Below, piece by piece: positions 45,369 to 52,689 of a stretch of 64,000 nt of DNA. Source of the DNA: Ureibacillus sinduriensis BLB-1 = JCM 15800. GTDB lineage: Bacteria > Bacillota > Bacilli > Bacillales_A > Planococcaceae. Location: positions 62,001 through 126,000 of the forward strand of contig NZ_JPVO01000050.1 in the NCBI RefSeq assembly GCF_000772955.1, given 5' to 3'. The position numbers and the translations under genes were made by a program. The notes under the pieces are model-generated. The model worked only from the letters and a program-made list of their open reading frames with translations, had not been told where the DNA came from and ran no database searches. How positions within the stretch are numbered: the first letter of the stretch is position 1; every line of letters starts with the position of its first letter.

Positions 45369-45702
45369 CTCGTTGATCCCCTTCCAATAATTTATAGAGC
45401 TCTTTTGAGTTCTTTATCCACTCTTCCTTTAGTTGTTCATAAACCTCAGTTCCATAGTCGGTTAAAAGGTAATATTTCCTCGGTCTGGATTCTGTTGTAT
45501 CCCACATACTCTTTACAAGTTCTTGCTTCTCAAGTCTGCGAAGTAGCGGATATAACGTACTTTGTTCAATCACGATACCTGATTTTTCTAATGATTGGAC
45601 CAGAGAATATCCATATTGTTGCGTTTGTAATTGACTTAATACTGCCAAAGTCAATGTCCCTCTTCTAAGTTCGGTACTTAATGAATCCAGTAAATGACTC
45701 AA
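45355..45702 (-). CDS. PadR family transcriptional regulator
   Basis: The 115-residue winged-helix protein matches PadR: ELRRGTLTLAVLSQLQTQQYGYSLVQSLEKSG, the wing LYPLLRRLEKQELVKSMWD and the C-terminal dimer helix. It starts at TTG with GGAGGTGGCCAA upstream. PadR proteins repress their own operon until an effector binds. A three-site ATACTGT/ACAGTAT array lies directly upstream. Partner gene is the HAAS membrane protein. Confidence 0.92.
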   Translation of the reverse strand: MSHLLDSLSTELRRGTLTLAVLSQLQTQQYGYSLVQSLEKSGIVIEQSTLYPLLRRLEKQELVKSMWDTTESRPRKYYLLTDYGTEVYEQLKEEWIKNSKELYKLLEGDQRDGFN

Positions 45703-45721
45703 TTGGCCACCTCCTCACTTT

Positions 45722-45756
45722 ATACTGTGTATAATACAGTATATACCATACAGTAT
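45722..45756 (-). promoter_or_regulatory. Three half-sites of a probable PadR operator
   Basis: ATACTGT (45722-45728) and ACAGTAT (45736-45742) form an inverted repeat with seven-base spacing, and a further ACAGTAT (45750-45756) repeats 14 bases on. The array lies 20-55 bases upstream of padR, where the promoter must be. Confidence 0.65.
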
Positions 45757-46020
45757 TATATGTTCAATAATATTGATTATTAATAATTATTTTGAAAGGT
45801 TACTCCCAGAGCCCCTTCATTGAACATTATTTAAAGCAAGGAGATCAATGACTTATTTTCCGAGACACCTTGAAAACCACCTTTTTTAGGACTAATATGT
45901 TTATGAAAACTATTAATCTATAAAAATCTCAGGTTGTTTTGACATCAAAACGTCCATGGCAGGAATCGCTATTCCCCGATTACTTAAATATAGATCTATA
46001 GCTCTTAGTTCACTGAAAGG
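45757..46020. other. Gene-free region upstream of the TSUP gene
   Basis: It contains a 13-codon frame from 45848 (MTYFPRHLENHLF) with a fine AAGGAG site and a GTTTTGA-CA-TCAAAAC palindrome at 45934-45949. Either could be regulatory; I cannot tell. Confidence 0.4.
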
Positions 46021-46032
46021 TAGTTACTGCGA

Positions 46033-46803
46033 ATGTTTATTGATTTAGATCCTTCTCTTATCGTTACTTTATTTATTTTTGGATTTTTAGCTGCATTTAT
46101 TGATTCTGTCGTTGGCGGAGGGGGATTAATTTCTTTACCCGCATTAATGTTTACTGGCTTAAGCCCCTCAGCGGCGGTCGCAACAAACAAACTTGCAGGA
46201 ACAATGGGTTCTTTAACGAGCACCATTACATTTTACCGATCGGGAAACATTGAATTAAAGCCGATTTCCAAAATCTTCCCCTTCGTTTTTATCGCCTCGA
46301 TGCTGGGTGCATGGGTTGTCCATCTAATGGATCCCAATCTATTAAAACCGTTAATGCTCATTATGTTAGCGGCTGTGGCTGTTTATACAGTCTTTAAAAA
46401 AGATTGGGGCAGTATCTCAACCTATAAGAAACTAAATGCAAAGAAGTATATAGGGTTTTTATTTTTGGTATCTGCTATAGGTTTTTATGATGGCTTCCTA
46501 GGTCCCGGTACAGGCTCGTTTTTGATATTTGCCTTTTTAATGATTGGCTTTGATTTCTTGAAAGCTGCAGGAAACGCGAAGTTTTTAAATTTTGCCAGTA
46601 ATATTGGGGCATTGGTGATGTTCTTGTTTTTAGGTCAAATTAATTTTGCCTATGGTCTCATAATGGGTGTGGCCCAAATCATCGGGGCCATTTGCGGTTC
46701 AAAATTCGCGATCAAACAAGGTAGCGGCTACGTCCGTATATTATTTATCGTCGTTACCGTGCTTCTACTAGGCAAGAACACATATGATTATTTCAACAAC
46801 TAG
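46033..46803 (+). CDS. TSUP (TauE/SafE) family membrane transporter
   Basis: The 256-residue protein has eight spans and both TSUP signatures: FIDSVVGGGGLISLPALMF (about residue 22) and the internal repeat GFYDGFLGPGTGSFLIF (about 152). TSUP proteins carry sulfite, sulfonates, thiosulfate or organic acids; the substrate is not evident. AAAGGTAG lies upstream of the ATG. Monocistronic and convergent with the FusB-like gene. Confidence 0.92.
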   Translation: MFIDLDPSLIVTLFIFGFLAAFIDSVVGGGGLISLPALMFTGLSPSAAVATNKLAGTMGSLTSTITFYRSGNIELKPISKIFPFVFIASMLGAWVVHLMDPNLLKPLMLIMLAAVAVYTVFKKDWGSISTYKKLNAKKYIGFLFLVSAIGFYDGFLGPGTGSFLIFAFLMIGFDFLKAAGNAKFLNFASNIGALVMFLFLGQINFAYGLIMGVAQIIGAICGSKFAIKQGSGYVRILFIVVTVLLLGKNTYDYFNN

Positions 46804-46845
46804 AAAAAAATCGAGACTGCGATAGAAGCGCACCTCGATTTTTTT
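46804..46845. terminator. Bidirectional terminator between TSUP and FusB-like genes
   Basis: Stem AAAAAAATCGAG / CTCGATTTTTTT with a 17-base loop, U tracts on both strands. Confidence 0.88.
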
Positions 46846-47477
46846 CAGTTTAAGTTATTAACGAAATTTGTGAATTTCTCCATGTCTGATAAGGCCTCAT
46901 TGCAAGATGCACTATCTTCACAAATATAGTTGCCCTTTTTCGTATAAGTCCCCAGATCTGTCCCTTTTTTCGATACTAACAGCATGCCGACCTTGGCATG
47001 TTGGTTACACACGGTGCAGATACCCACCTTAGCGGAATTGCTGAATGTACCCCGCACACCCTTTAGGACTCCACCTTCTCTATAGACGATGTATTTCCGG
47101 TTTGTACCTGAATCGAACCAACTAAAATAAGAGGTTTCTTGCCAGTCAAAATCTCCGAGTTTTGGCAGCTTTAATTTTTTATCTTTCGGAAATAGCTTTT
47201 TCAGTTCTGATTCTGTTGGCTTTATAAACGGTTCCACATACTGCTTGATGTCCTTAAGAAACAACTCCATCTGCTCTTTTGTTTGTATTTGAAAGATGGG
47301 CTGCAGCAATAACTGCTGTTCAATTCCATCAAAAGTGAGCTTGCCGTCAATTTCTTCTTGGACAAGTGCCTGAATGGCTTGAATGACTTTCAGATCTTTT
47401 GATGTTGTATATGTGCTTAAGATTTTTTTTGCCTGTTTTTTAACAAATTGAAACTGTTCTGGTGTCATAAAATACAT
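46845..47477 (-). CDS. FusB/FusC family EF-G-binding protein
   Basis: The 210-residue protein has the two-domain FusB layout: an N-terminal four-helix bundle (about 1-80, FKKQAKKIL and IEQQLLLQPIFQI) and a C-terminal treble-clef zinc finger (CTVC at about 155 and CEDSASC at about 190). FusB-type proteins bind EF-G and free stalled EF-G-ribosome complexes, giving fusidic acid resistance; chromosomal relatives in Bacillales are common. AAGGAGTGGATAAT sets the ATG at 47477. Whether this copy confers resistance is not visible. Confidence 0.9.
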   Translation of the reverse strand: MYFMTPEQFQFVKKQAKKILSTYTTSKDLKVIQAIQALVQEEIDGKLTFDGIEQQLLLQPIFQIQTKEQMELFLKDIKQYVEPFIKPTESELKKLFPKDKKLKLPKLGDFDWQETSYFSWFDSGTNRKYIVYREGGVLKGVRGTFSNSAKVGICTVCNQHAKVGMLLVSKKGTDLGTYTKKGNYICEDSASCNEALSDMEKFTNFVNNLN

Positions 47478-47632
47478 ATTATCCACTCCTTAGTTTCTAG
47501 GGTACAAAAAAGGAAAGGAAACAGCAATTGCCAAGTATTTTTAAAATTAAACTATACATTTGAAGCGACTGTCCCAAAATTGCTATGGCCTGTCTTAGAG
47601 CTCATTTTATATAGCCGATCGTTAACCAATTG

Positions 47633-47657
47633 AAAAAAGCTGGCATTACACCAGCTC
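47633..47657 (-). terminator. Terminator of the CD3324-type gene
   Basis: Stem AGCTGG / CCAGCT with a seven-base loop overlapping the stop, followed on the minus strand by TTTTTTCAA. Confidence 0.75.
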
Positions 47658-47922
47658 ATTTCTTATATATTATTTTTTTAATCGTTTCAATAGATAAATG
47701 ATATTGCTCCGCCAACTTCAAAAGGGGCATTCCATCTTGATATTGCTCTTTTATATGCTCATTTCTTTTTTGTAGTCTTTGTCTTTCACCGGATAAGGCA
47801 CCCCACTGAATACGTTCTTTTTGGGGCTTTGGAACATAAATCAAGTCCCCCTGTACATACTTTTGGATTTCCATCAGCAGCTCCTCCGGTAAAACATCAT
47901 GTGCATTAACGTAACGCATCAT
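47656..47922 (-). CDS. CD3324-type small helix-turn-helix protein
   Basis: The 88-residue protein begins MMRYVNAHDVLPEELLMEIQ, then YVQGDLIYVPKP, and ends with a helix-turn-helix (LLKLAEQYHLSIETIKKIIY). This is the pattern of the small Clostridium CD3324-like family of putative DNA-binding proteins. GGAG eight bases upstream fixes the ATG at 47922; the frame continues upstream without a site. Targets are unknown. A 27-codon ORF with its own ribosome binding site lies 90 bases ahead. Confidence 0.8.
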   Translation of the reverse strand: MMRYVNAHDVLPEELLMEIQKYVQGDLIYVPKPQKERIQWGALSGERQRLQKRNEHIKEQYQDGMPLLKLAEQYHLSIETIKKIIYKK

Positions 47923-48012
47923 AGCTTCCGCTCCTTTACTTTTTGCTTTCAAAGTGAAGGGCAAAGCACACATGAATAAAGCGGCTAAATACTTAAGGCG
48001 ATAAAAATTCTT

Positions 48013-48096
48013 TTAAAACCCCATGCAAAGTATCGCCATATTATTCATAGGCTTTGCATGAGTAGTTCCATTAAGCGGCACAAATTTTTGAGCCAT
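48013..48096 (-). CDS. 27-codon small ORF upstream of the CD3324-type gene, possible leader peptide
   Basis: ATG at 48096 follows AAAGGAGTGATAAG, an excellent site, and TATAAT lies a further 25 bases upstream. The peptide is MAQKFVPLNGTTHAKPMNNM plus AILCMGF. Inside the ORF CATGCAAAG and CTTTGCATG (48022-48030 and 48052-48060) form a 9-bp stem. GGGGTTTT follows on the minus strand, so a ribosome on the ORF would disrupt a possible terminator. It is in frame with, and separated by a stop from, the downstream gene. Weak sequence evidence for function. Confidence 0.45.
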   Translation of the reverse strand: MAQKFVPLNGTTHAKPMNNMAILCMGF

Positions 48097-48152
48097 CTTA
48101 TCACTCCTTTGAAAAGAACTATTTTGTTCCATTATACATTGGACAATAAAAA

Positions 48153-48190
48153 AATCGAATGAAAAAGTGACCTAACTCTTTCATCCGATT
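48153..48190 (-). terminator. Terminator of the EAL/GGDEF operon
   Basis: 15-bp stem AATCGAATGAAAAAG / CTCTTTCATCCGATT with two G-U pairs, followed on the minus strand by TTTTTTATTG. Confidence 0.88.
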
Positions 48191-48194
48191 CATT

Positions 48195-49184
48195 TTAATG
48201 ATGCGTAGGGGTGCAATATTCCGTTTCATCGATTATATAACAGCTTCGTTTAATCTTCTTGCAATTCCGTTTTATAGCGGCTACTGCATTCGATATATCC
48301 TCTATTTTTTCAAACTTCCGTTTTTCATTTGTTAATACGGCGATTGATAAAAACATTATCGTAAAGTCGTCCTGATGTCCAGATCTCCCCTTCACTTTAA
48401 AATTGGGATCATTCAAATGTTTCTCTTCATAGAAATCGGGAATCGTTTCATCAAATTCTTTAATGATTTCTTCACATATCGCATCTACTTTATACTCCGG
48501 GAGAATAGCCATAAAGTCGTCTCCTCCGATATGCCCCAGAAAGTATCCTATTTGGGTAATATTCCTTTTTAATATATCCGTTAGATGCAACAGGACCTTA
48601 TCCCCCTTATTAAAACCATATAAATCATTGTATGTTTTAAAATAGTCTAGGTCGAAATAAAGTACACTGTATTTTTCTAAGTATAAAATTTCCGATAACT
48701 TTTGATCGATTAGGTGATTTCCTGGCAACTTACTTAATGGATTTAGAAAACTAGCGAATTGCACTTGAATATCAACGAACTCCATTAACAATGCCCTTAT
48801 ACTAACGACACCCATAAATCTGTCATCCTTGGTCACGATAACATCATCATATAAATCCTCCTCTTGCCTTTCCATAGCCAGTTTACTTACCTCTGTAATG
48901 GGCTGATGGAAATCAACGATAAGGGGGCTTGTCTTAGCTAGTAATTGACTTTCTCTTCCCATATATAAATTATATCCATATAATGTTCCGATTTTTTGGT
49001 AAAAATGTGTTCTTGTAATTTGAGCAATTGGTTTTTCATGATGCGCGACTACGATACCACGTAAATCTGGATTCTCGGTAAATAATTTGTCTACTTCCTT
49101 GTTTTTCAAAGTTGGAGAAATTGAAGGAACTGTTTTAACAATCCGTCCGATATTTGATACTGCCTCATCTGTTTTCGTCATCAT
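48195..49184 (-). CDS. CBS-pair and degenerate GGDEF domain protein
   Basis: The protein has about 329 residues. Residues about 30-150 look like a CBS pair (DVIVTKDDRFMGVVSIRALL) and residues about 165-320 a GGDEF domain (YFDLDYFKTYNDLYGFNKGD). The signature loop reads GHIGGDDF instead of GG(D/E)EF, and no RxxD inhibitory site is visible, so diguanylate cyclase activity is doubtful. In many bacteria these parts follow an EAL domain in one protein. Here EAL is the separate upstream gene. The start at 49184 has GGTGAGG close by and is set by position; the second ATG (49181) is equally possible. Confidence 0.82.
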   Translation of the reverse strand: MMTKTDEAVSNIGRIVKTVPSISPTLKNKEVDKLFTENPDLRGIVVAHHEKPIAQITRTHFYQKIGTLYGYNLYMGRESQLLAKTSPLIVDFHQPITEVSKLAMERQEEDLYDDVIVTKDDRFMGVVSIRALLMEFVDIQVQFASFLNPLSKLPGNHLIDQKLSEILYLEKYSVLYFDLDYFKTYNDLYGFNKGDKVLLHLTDILKRNITQIGYFLGHIGGDDFMAILPEYKVDAICEEIIKEFDETIPDFYEEKHLNDPNFKVKGRSGHQDDFTIMFLSIAVLTNEKRKFEKIEDISNAVAAIKRNCKKIKRSCYIIDETEYCTPTHH

Positions 49185-49218
49185 TTCCTCACCTATTTGC
49201 ATCGATTTTACATAGTTA

Positions 49219-50079
49219 CTAAAGCATGCTCGGAAATTCCCCAAGCTTAATTTCCCGGTTCGGTCTACCCAATGCATAGCCTTGGGCATAATGTATGCCA
49301 AGCTTTTTCAAATATTTAATTTCCTCTGCTCTCTCTATGCCCTCTGCAATGACTTTTGTGTTCGATTGTACGGCATATTCATAGATTAGTGAGACTAACT
49401 GTTGGCTAGGAATGCTTTCGTCGATATTGTGGATGAGTGATCGATCCAATTTAATAAACTCTGGCTTTAGGTAAATTAAAGTCTTTAAACTATTGTATCC
49501 TGAACCAACATCATCTATCGCAATCCTGTAGCCTTGAGAGCGATAATGGGATAATACACGTTCAAATTCCAAAAAATCCGTTACGGCGCTTCTTTCCGTT
49601 AACTCAAACACAACTTGTTCCGGATGTATGCCAATTTCACATAACTGCTGTAGCGTATCTCCGCTATGATAATTCTTATCCAGTAATACGTGTGGATGAA
49701 TATTGATAAATAATATAAATTCCCGTTCTAGGAGATTGTCACTTAGTCCCGCTATATATCTTTGCAAGGATAGATTGCGGCAAAACTTTTCAAACTCAAA
49801 AACCTTATCCGTTTGACCGACAAATTCATAGAACTGATCTACATTAGGAAATAATTGAGATTGACCCGGGCGATTTAATGCTTCAAACCCAAACGTTTCA
49901 CCTGATTGCAAGTTAACAATTGGCTGAAAGAAAGTTTCCAGTGATTCATTTTGCATAATTTTTTTCAACTCGTTATATCTCTTAAAGTACAATAAATCAT
50001 CTTGTCTTTTATGTAACAAGTATTTAATATAGGAAAATAAATTTAGAGATTGCTCTCTTGTATATGATACTGAATTCAT
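49219..50079 (-). CDS. EAL domain cyclic-di-GMP phosphodiesterase
   Basis: The 286-residue protein has a helical N-terminal extension (about 45 residues) and an EAL domain with most catalytic residues: EAL in FGFEALNRP, FINIHP, Glu in FELTER, DDVGSGYNSL, KLD in FIKLDRSLI, Glu in VIAEGIE and QGYALGRP at the end. It should hydrolyse c-di-GMP to pGpG. It ends with TAG 34 bases before the CBS-GGDEF gene, so both come from one transcript. No sensory domain is present. Confidence 0.9.
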   Translation of the reverse strand: MNSVSYTREQSLNLFSYIKYLLHKRQDDLLYFKRYNELKKIMQNESLETFFQPIVNLQSGETFGFEALNRPGQSQLFPNVDQFYEFVGQTDKVFEFEKFCRNLSLQRYIAGLSDNLLEREFILFINIHPHVLLDKNYHSGDTLQQLCEIGIHPEQVVFELTERSAVTDFLEFERVLSHYRSQGYRIAIDDVGSGYNSLKTLIYLKPEFIKLDRSLIHNIDESIPSQQLVSLIYEYAVQSNTKVIAEGIERAEEIKYLKKLGIHYAQGYALGRPNREIKLGEFPSML

Positions 50080-50184
50080 AGTTACTCCTTGTTATGAAGG
50101 GGATTAATACCTATCATAAGCCTTTTTTGTTAATGTACTATTAATCCTTTATTAACCATTTGTAAAGCAACATGCTGGGCTTAT

Positions 50185-50226
50185 ATAAAAATGTCGCATA
50201 AGTTTGTGATAAACTTCTGCGACATC
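50185..50226 (-). terminator. Terminator behind the ger relic
   Basis: Stem ATGTCGCA / TGCGACAT with inner AAGTTT / AAACTT pairing, followed on the minus strand by TTTTTATATAAG. It belongs to the relic operon upstream, since the EAL gene starts on its other side. Confidence 0.8.
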
Positions 50227-50242
50227 TCAGGGATAAATGCTA

Positions 50243-50536
50243 TCATTTCCAGTCCATACCTGTACGTTTAATTTTAGCGTTCAATTTAACTTCTATTTCC
50301 ACATCTATCTTTATAGACCTCTCTCCATCGCTCCTCCGTTTTCACCTCACTCCCCAAGCAAGTTAAATCTTCTTATAAGATAATCAATATCATTTTTAAA
50401 TATTCGATTAAATTCTTCAATATTCTCTTCTAAATTTAATGATATCTTCTTTTTTCCCTTCTCCTTAATATTTCACTATCTGGTACGTTTACTTTCGGTT
50501 GTGCACTTTTCGTTCTTTTTTAAAGAACGGTGACAT
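50243..50536 (-). pseudogene. Relic of a gerA-type germinant receptor operon
   Basis: The start ATG (50536) with GGAGAAGGTGATTAG begins MSPFFKKER. The frame then shifts to QPKVNVPDSEILRRRE and again to ISLNLEENIEEFNRIF plus KNDIDYLIRRF, the N-terminus of a GerA-subunit protein. After LLG the sequence jumps to ERWREVYK and, one frame on, to IDVEIEVKLNAKIKRTG, the ending of GerC-type lipoproteins. So a large internal deletion joined the first and last parts of the operon. Promoter and terminator survive at both ends. It codes for no functional receptor. Confidence 0.75.
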
Positions 50537-50576
50537 CTAATCACCTTCTCCCTATCCTTATAAACAATGGTAAGGA

Positions 50577-50605
50577 TAGTATGTGATTCACATTAGTTGC
50601 CATAC
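50577..50605 (-). promoter_or_regulatory. Sigma-G type promoter of the ger relic
   Basis: GTATG (50601-50605), 17-base spacer, CATACTA (50577-50583) on the minus strand match the forespore sigma-G consensus gHATR and CATnnTA. It lies 41 bases ahead of the relic start. Confidence 0.7.
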
Positions 50606-50623
50606 ATAATTTTCAGCAATCCT

Positions 50624-50664
50624 AAAAGCCCCAAAGGAATACTATAAATTCCTTTAGGGCTCTT
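50624..50664 (-). terminator. Terminator of the ABC-F gene
   Basis: 14-bp stem AGCCCCAAAGGAAT / ATTCCTTTAGGGCT with one mismatch, followed on the minus strand by TTTTAGG. Confidence 0.85.
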
Positions 50665-50667
50665 TTA

Positions 50668-52311
50668 TCATAAATCCTTCTTCAACTGATTAATTTGCTT
50701 TGTTAGTCCATTAAATCTCGCATCCAAATCAGGATACTGTGAATCCTTAACGGTCATAAAACTAAGCTTCCCAAGAACTTCCTGTCTTTCTGCTTCTAAC
50801 TTTAAGAGCAATTCTTTATTTGCACCTATTTGGGACGGCGTTTCGTTCAATTGTTTATAAATTCTGCTATCTTTAAATTCCAAGCTACTACTCGTTGTCT
50901 TTTTCAGAAAATAGCGATCATGCGATACAATCAATAATGTACCATCATAATTTGATAAAGTCTTCTCTAGCTGTTCACGGGTAGGAAGGTCGAGATGGTT
51001 GGTCGGTTCATCTAGTATCAATACGTCTTTTTCTTCTAATATATATACCATTAGCTTACACTTCACTCTTTCCCCCATACTCATTTTCTGGATGGGTTCT
51101 TTCCAAGCTGAAGCTTCGAAGCCTAAGTGTTTCATTAAACTTTGCACTTTCCCTCTTTCTACATAAGTAGGCCGAAAAAACAGCTCCTCCGGTGTTTTGG
51201 ACAGAGGTAAATCAAATACTTCTTGAGTGAGATAGCCTATATTAGCCGAGGGGGAAATCCAGACGCTGCCACCATCTGATGTTTCTTCTCCCATCAAGAT
51301 TTTTAAGAGTGTCGTCTTCCCGCTTCCATTCGGTCCGATCAATGCCACCTTTTCACCGTGTTGGATAGTAAAGTTTACATTTTCGAATAAAACGTGATTG
51401 TTTATTATCTTTTTTAGGTTATTTACTTCTAATACACGTTTTCCTCGCTTATCATTGGCATTTATATTAAATCTCACCTCGTATTCCGGCTTCACAGCTT
51501 CAACTTCTGAATGCTCCAATTCTTTTTCGAGACGTTTTCTTTTAGACTTTATTTGGGCATCAGTTCGTTTTGCTTTTACACGATGGTATTCTTTAAATCC
51601 TTCTTGCTTTGTTGAGGCAGCGTGTGCTTTCTGGGACCAGGTGTTTAGCTCATTTAATTGGCCCTCAATCTTTTGGATCAATTGTTGCTGTTTTTCGTAG
51701 TCTCTCTGTTGTGTGTGCCTTCTCTGTTCGCGCACCTTCATATAGCTCGTGTAATTACCTTTATGCTCTATTAGCTTTTGATCTTCCAGTGACCAAATTT
51801 TTGTCACTACTTCATCCAGAAAATATCGATCATGCGAGACGAGAATTATTGTTCCTTTATACTGCTTGATGTGCTCAACTAGTTCTTTTGTAGATTGCTC
51901 ATCAAGGTGGTTTGTCGGCTCATCCAGGAGAAGAAGGTGTGCATTCTGTGACAAACCTTTTGCCAGTCTTGCTTTAAGCTTCTCCCCGCCACTTAGATGA
52001 TGATATTGATTTGAAGGAACCTTCCACTTCGCCAACATGCCAGCTTCTTCTATCCCAACATGCCTAGCCGTAAAATCTTCTGATTCCTGTTCAACCATTT
52101 CGATCGACACATGTTGCTGCAACCAGTTGATCTTTCCATTAATTACTGGCAGATTTCCTGTAATCATTTGCAGTAAAGTGGATTTCCCCGCACCATTCTT
52201 GCCGATAATACCAATTACATCCCCATTATGCACTGTCCCGTTTACACTTTTGAATAGTGTGTGATCAACAATTTCATAATTAATATTTTGCAATTTAAAA
52301 AGCTCTTGCAT
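50668..52311 (-). CDS. ABC-F ribosomal protection protein (VmlR/Vga/Msr-like)
   Basis: The 547-residue protein has two ABC domains with no membrane spans: Walker A GKNGAGKST and GPNGSGKTT, signatures LSGGEKLKAR and MSMGERVKCK, Walker B LLLLDEPTNHLD and LILDEPTNHLD. A long basic inter-domain linker (about residues 180-270, HAASTKQEGFKEYHRVKAK) reaches the ribosomal P and A sites. ABC-F proteins of this length protect against lincosamides, streptogramins A or pleuromutilins; the drug is not visible. The frame extends upstream through the leader terminator, so the ATG at 52311 is used; ATG at 52323 and TTG at 52314 are alternatives. Confidence 0.9.
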   Translation of the reverse strand: MQELFKLQNINYEIVDHTLFKSVNGTVHNGDVIGIIGKNGAGKSTLLQMITGNLPVINGKINWLQQHVSIEMVEQESEDFTARHVGIEEAGMLAKWKVPSNQYHHLSGGEKLKARLAKGLSQNAHLLLLDEPTNHLDEQSTKELVEHIKQYKGTIILVSHDRYFLDEVVTKIWSLEDQKLIEHKGNYTSYMKVREQRRHTQQRDYEKQQQLIQKIEGQLNELNTWSQKAHAASTKQEGFKEYHRVKAKRTDAQIKSKRKRLEKELEHSEVEAVKPEYEVRFNINANDKRGKRVLEVNNLKKIINNHVLFENVNFTIQHGEKVALIGPNGSGKTTLLKILMGEETSDGGSVWISPSANIGYLTQEVFDLPLSKTPEELFFRPTYVERGKVQSLMKHLGFEASAWKEPIQKMSMGERVKCKLMVYILEEKDVLILDEPTNHLDLPTREQLEKTLSNYDGTLLIVSHDRYFLKKTTSSSLEFKDSRIYKQLNETPSQIGANKELLLKLEAERQEVLGKLSFMTVKDSQYPDLDARFNGLTKQINQLKKDL

Positions 52312-52366
52312 CAATACCGGCATCCCTTCATTGGAGGGAGGATTTCTAATTTTTTCTGAAAATAAA

Positions 52367-52563
52367 AATCCCCCCAAAGATTTTGGAAGGATTAGTCTCA
52401 TTTTTTACAGATAGAAAAGTTTTGTACCTTCCTATACTTGCATACGAACAACCGAATGGATATCGATAATAGATACTCACGTAATCATTTATCGATATCG
52501 TAAAAGCTAATTTTGAGCCATACAGTTGTTGAACGTTTATGGAAAAATGGGCAGACTAATCCT
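52367..52563 (-). promoter_or_regulatory. Attenuator leader of the ABC-F gene (terminator and antiterminator)
   Basis: Terminator: AATCCTTCCAAA / TTTGGGGGGATT (52382-52393 with 52367-52378), 12 bp, then TTTTATTTT, 56 bases before the gene. Antiterminator: AGGATTAGTCT (52553-52563) is perfectly complementary over 11 bases to AGACTAATCCT (52388-52398), which contains the first terminator arm. A perfect 11-bp hairpin GATATCGATAA / TTATCGATATC (52459-52499) lies between them. A four-codon uORF (52613-52627) with AGAAGGG upstream is a candidate ribosome sensor. Confidence 0.85.
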
Positions 52564-52652
52564 ATTTTAGATTCTTGAATTTCATTTCAAAAATAAAAAT
52601 AAGATTATTTAATCATCGGCCACCCATCTTCCCTTCTCTTCATTTGACATGA

Positions 52653-52658
52653 ATTATA
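52653..52658 (-). promoter_or_regulatory. Extended -10 promoter of the ABC-F leader
   Basis: TGATATAAT on the minus strand is a perfect TGn-TATAAT extended -10 with a weak TTTTCA at the -35 distance (17 bases). Start of transcription near 52646. Confidence 0.7.
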
Positions 52659-52689
52659 TCATGATTGTCTGTTATTGAAAATGAACCTA

